Below, piece by piece: positions 6,021 to 9,352 of a stretch of DNA of 9,352 nucleotides. Every line of letters starts with the position of its first letter. Within the stretch, counting starts at the first letter, position 1. The stretch comes from Rhodospirillales bacterium (GTDB lineage Bacteria > Pseudomonadota > Alphaproteobacteria > Rhodospirillales > JASLLV01). The notes under the pieces were generated by a model. It searched no databases and had not been told where the DNA came from. It saw nothing but the letters and a program-made list of their open reading frames with translations. Location: positions 1-9,352 of the forward strand of contig JASMAE010000313.1 of assembly GCA_030754475.1 (NCBI GenBank), given 5' to 3'. Both the position numbers and the translations under genes were made by a program.

Positions 6021-6388
6021 ACGACGCGGGTGATGCGCGCCGGGCCGCGCGCCCGGCGCCACGCGCTTTGTGCCGGCTGGACGACATCGCGGACGGCGGG
6101 TCGGCGGCGCTCGAAGCCGAGATCGCGGGCCAATGCGAATCCCTGATCGCAGTCAGGCGCGCGCGCCGGGTGTTCGTCTACCGCAACACGTGCCCCCATC
6201 AGGACCTGCCGCTCGATTTCACGCCGGGCCAATTCCTGAACGCCGAGCGCACGCACATTCTGTGCTCGAACCATGGGGCGCTGTTCCGCATCGAAGACGG
6301 GGTTTGCGTGTGGGGGCCTTGCCTCGACGCACGCCTCCGCCCGCTCGCGACCCGCGTCACAGGCGAGACCGTCTTTGTGGTGGGGTGA
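6017..6388 (+). CDS. Small Rieske [2Fe-2S] protein
   Basis: A 123-residue soluble protein with one Rieske domain. The cluster ligands are all visible: Cys59 and His61 in NTCPHQD, and Cys83 and His86 in LCSNHGALF. The first pair is followed by LPLDFTPGQFL, the usual spacer of the stand-alone NirD-like / ferredoxin-like Rieske group. There is no catalytic oxygenase domain, membrane anchor or signal peptide, so it is likely an electron carrier or redox sensor. Two further Cys (97 and 102) lie after the motif. GTG 6017 is chosen because it overlaps the upstream TGA (GTGA), giving coupling to the EVE gene; a GTG at 5993 in the same frame would add 8 residues inside that gene. The first 15 or so residues are Arg/Ala-rich and probably disordered. 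No partner oxygenase or reductase is in the window. Confidence 0.93.
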   Translation: MNDAGDARRAARPAPRALCRLDDIADGGSAALEAEIAGQCESLIAVRRARRVFVYRNTCPHQDLPLDFTPGQFLNAERTHILCSNHGALFRIEDGVCVWGPCLDARLRPLATRVTGETVFVVG

Positions 6389-6405
6389 CTGCCCTGCGCC
6401 GGCGC

Positions 6406-6433
6406 TTGTCTGGCGGGGCCGGTTGCGGATACC
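6406..6433 (+). promoter_or_regulatory. Possible promoter for the acetyl-CoA synthetase gene
   Basis: TTGTCT (6406-6411) and GATACC (6428-6433) are 16 bp apart and resemble the TTGCCC/GATAAC pairs seen ahead of the amidase and gpsA. It would give a leader of about 100 nt before ATG 6544. In that leader I find only weak stems (for example CGGGA/TCCCG near 6470-6485), no recognised riboswitch. The rest of the 155-bp gap shows nothing further. Confidence 0.3.
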
Positions 6434-6543
6434 TTCGAGACCGCGAGGGCGCCTTTGAGGCGGGCGGCGGGATCCGAGTCGTCCCGTCCGGCGCGGGCCT
6501 TACGGATCGAGCGGTTACCAGCTGAACCCGAGGGGGAGAGAGC

Positions 6544-8646
<2,103 letters not shown>

Positions 8647-8663
8647 TCCGGCCGGCGCGGCGC

Positions 8664-8696
8664 ACGGGCTCGTGGATTCGAGTATGGACCGCCCGT
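8664..8696. other. Hairpin between convergent genes
   Basis: ACGGGC (8664-8669) pairs with GCCCGT (8691-8696), with an inner CTCG/CGAG stem (8669-8672 and 8679-8682, sharing one base with the outer arm). On the plus strand it is followed by TATTCT, a poor U-tract. It spans the gap between the ligase stop and the convergent nuclease stop and could help end either transcript, but it is not a clear intrinsic terminator. Confidence 0.3.
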
Positions 8697-9241
8697 TATT
8701 CTGATCGGGTGAGCGCGCACCACGAATCGTGGGCGCCGCCGCCGTAGACTCTCGCCAAACCGGCCGCGATCAGGTCTTGGGCGAAATCGTCCCCGGAGGC
8801 TAGCTCGACCCGCGCGATCACGCGGCCGGCGTACTTCCCGAAGTGAATGTCGCGCAGGAGAATGGCGCGGCCATTGAGGCGGGCCTCGGCGAAGTCGCGC
8901 GCCCGGACCGCCAAATCGCGCTCGCGCGGGCACCGTCCGCGAAGTTCGGGCGCATCCGCGCCGGCGAGACGGACCTGGGTCTCGATCCGCTGACCCAGCC
9001 AAACGCGCGCGCTGACCATGATCGTGTCCCCATCGATGATGCGAAGGACGGTCGCCGGGACCGGACCGTCGATGGCATCGGGCGCGTCTGCGAAGCCCGG
9101 CGCCGGCGTCATCACACCGGCCGCGCCGAGAAGGGAGAGAACGGCGGCTGAGCGGACGAGCGCGACCGCGACCCGCCGGAGCCGCCTGCCGGGTCCCGCC
9201 TGCGCCCGTAAACGCCGCGTTCGCGCGAGGTGACTAGTCAT
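8696..9241 (-). CDS. Exported staphylococcal nuclease-fold (thermonuclease family) protein
   Basis: A 181-residue protein with one SNase-like OB-fold domain. The N-terminus is strongly Arg-rich (residues 7-23), then a hydrophobic stretch (about 24-45) leads to GFADA near residue 53, a plausible signal-peptidase site; export to the periplasm or outside is therefore likely. The domain shows RIIDGDTIMV (67-76), VRLAGADAPE (90-99) and KYAGRVIARVE (136-146). By comparison with S. aureus nuclease the catalytic Arg91, Glu99 and Arg140 are kept (R35, E43, R87), as are Asp72 and Asp96 (calcium ligands D21, D40), while T41 is Ala97. Phosphodiester cleavage of DNA or RNA is thus expected. The ATG at 9241 is chosen; an in-frame GTG at 9253 would add 4 residues. 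Neither has a clear ribosome site. It converges with the ligase gene. Confidence 0.88.
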   Translation of the reverse strand: MTSHLARTRRLRAQAGPGRRLRRVAVALVRSAAVLSLLGAAGVMTPAPGFADAPDAIDGPVPATVLRIIDGDTIMVSARVWLGQRIETQVRLAGADAPELRGRCPRERDLAVRARDFAEARLNGRAILLRDIHFGKYAGRVIARVELASGDDFAQDLIAAGLARVYGGGAHDSWCALTRSE

Positions 9242-9262
9242 AGGTTGTATCACGCGTAGATC

Positions 9263-9279
9263 ACTATCGTAATACTATC
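9263..9279. repeat. ACTATC direct repeat with 11-bp period
   Basis: ACTATC occurs at 9263-9268 and 9274-9279, one helical turn apart, just upstream of the nuclease gene in an AT-rich patch. It could be a regulator half-site pair. Confidence 0.35.
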
Positions 9280-9286
9280 ACATTTC

Positions 9287-9333
9287 GAACATCAGGGGAA
9301 TAGAAAAGGTATATAAGGGGAACATCAAGGAAA
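9287..9333. repeat. GAACATCA direct repeat with 33-bp period
   Basis: GAACATCAGGGGAA (9287-9300) and GAACATCAAGGAAA (9320-9333) match at 12 of 14 positions and start 33 bp apart, about three helical turns. They flank the candidate -10 of the nuclease promoter, as an operator pair might. Confidence 0.45.
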
Positions 9334-9337
9334 CCAA
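9310..9337 (-). promoter_or_regulatory. Candidate promoter of the nuclease gene
   Basis: On the minus strand TTGGTT (9337-9332) and TATATA (9315-9310) are 16 bp apart, giving a leader of about 60 nt before ATG 9241. The -35 is weak (3 of 6). The whole stretch 9241-9335 is far more AT-rich than the rest of the window, as regulatory DNA often is. Confidence 0.3.
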
Positions 9338-9352
9338 GTGCCTCCGGCGCGT

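Noticed and set aside
6434..6543. Riboswitch or attenuator in the ligase leader
   Set aside because: Only short GC stems are found, with no terminator/antiterminator pair or known aptamer core.

Overview
The window is uniformly GC-rich, roughly two-thirds GC by eye, with dense, mostly textbook genes. I see no mobile element, CRISPR array, tRNA or rRNA gene. The gpsA, EVE-domain and acs-like genes lying close together, the CTTG-type -35 boxes and the codon use all suggest a high-GC alphaproteobacterium, perhaps Rhodospirillales-like. That placement is inference, not proof.

Left part (1-3131): the 3' end of a cupin gene (+), then convergent to it a proline racemase-superfamily gene (-, 371-1441). 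Divergent from that gene, across a 301-bp regulatory gap, is an amidase-signature hydrolase (+, 1743-3131). The gap holds a dyad that could be an operator (1615-1637) and a good sigma70-like promoter for the amidase (1663-1691). Together these look like a small catabolic locus for an amino-acid-like or amide substrate. The racemase homologue has Ser and Ala where the family normally has its two catalytic cysteines, so its reaction is open.

Middle (3132-4372): on the minus strand, an aldo/keto reductase is followed by an apparent 24-codon micro-gene (3228-3302). Its Shine-Dalgarno region is a 17-nt perfect complement of the 16S rRNA 3' end. It is followed by an intrinsic terminator whose stem, GAAA loop and U-run all fit the minus strand. 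This is the least ordinary feature of the window.

Right part (4373-8646): gpsA (TTG start), an EVE-domain protein and a small Rieske [2Fe-2S] protein appear to form one + strand operon; the last two overlap by 4 nt. A 155-bp gap and a possible promoter separate them from a 700-residue acetyl-CoA synthetase-type ligase. GpsA feeds phospholipid synthesis and the ligase feeds acetyl-CoA into central metabolism; the EVE and Rieske genes are of unknown specific role.

End (8647-9352): a convergent minus-strand gene for an exported staphylococcal-nuclease-fold protein. It is preceded by a conspicuously AT-rich 100-bp upstream region with short direct repeats spaced by whole helical turns.
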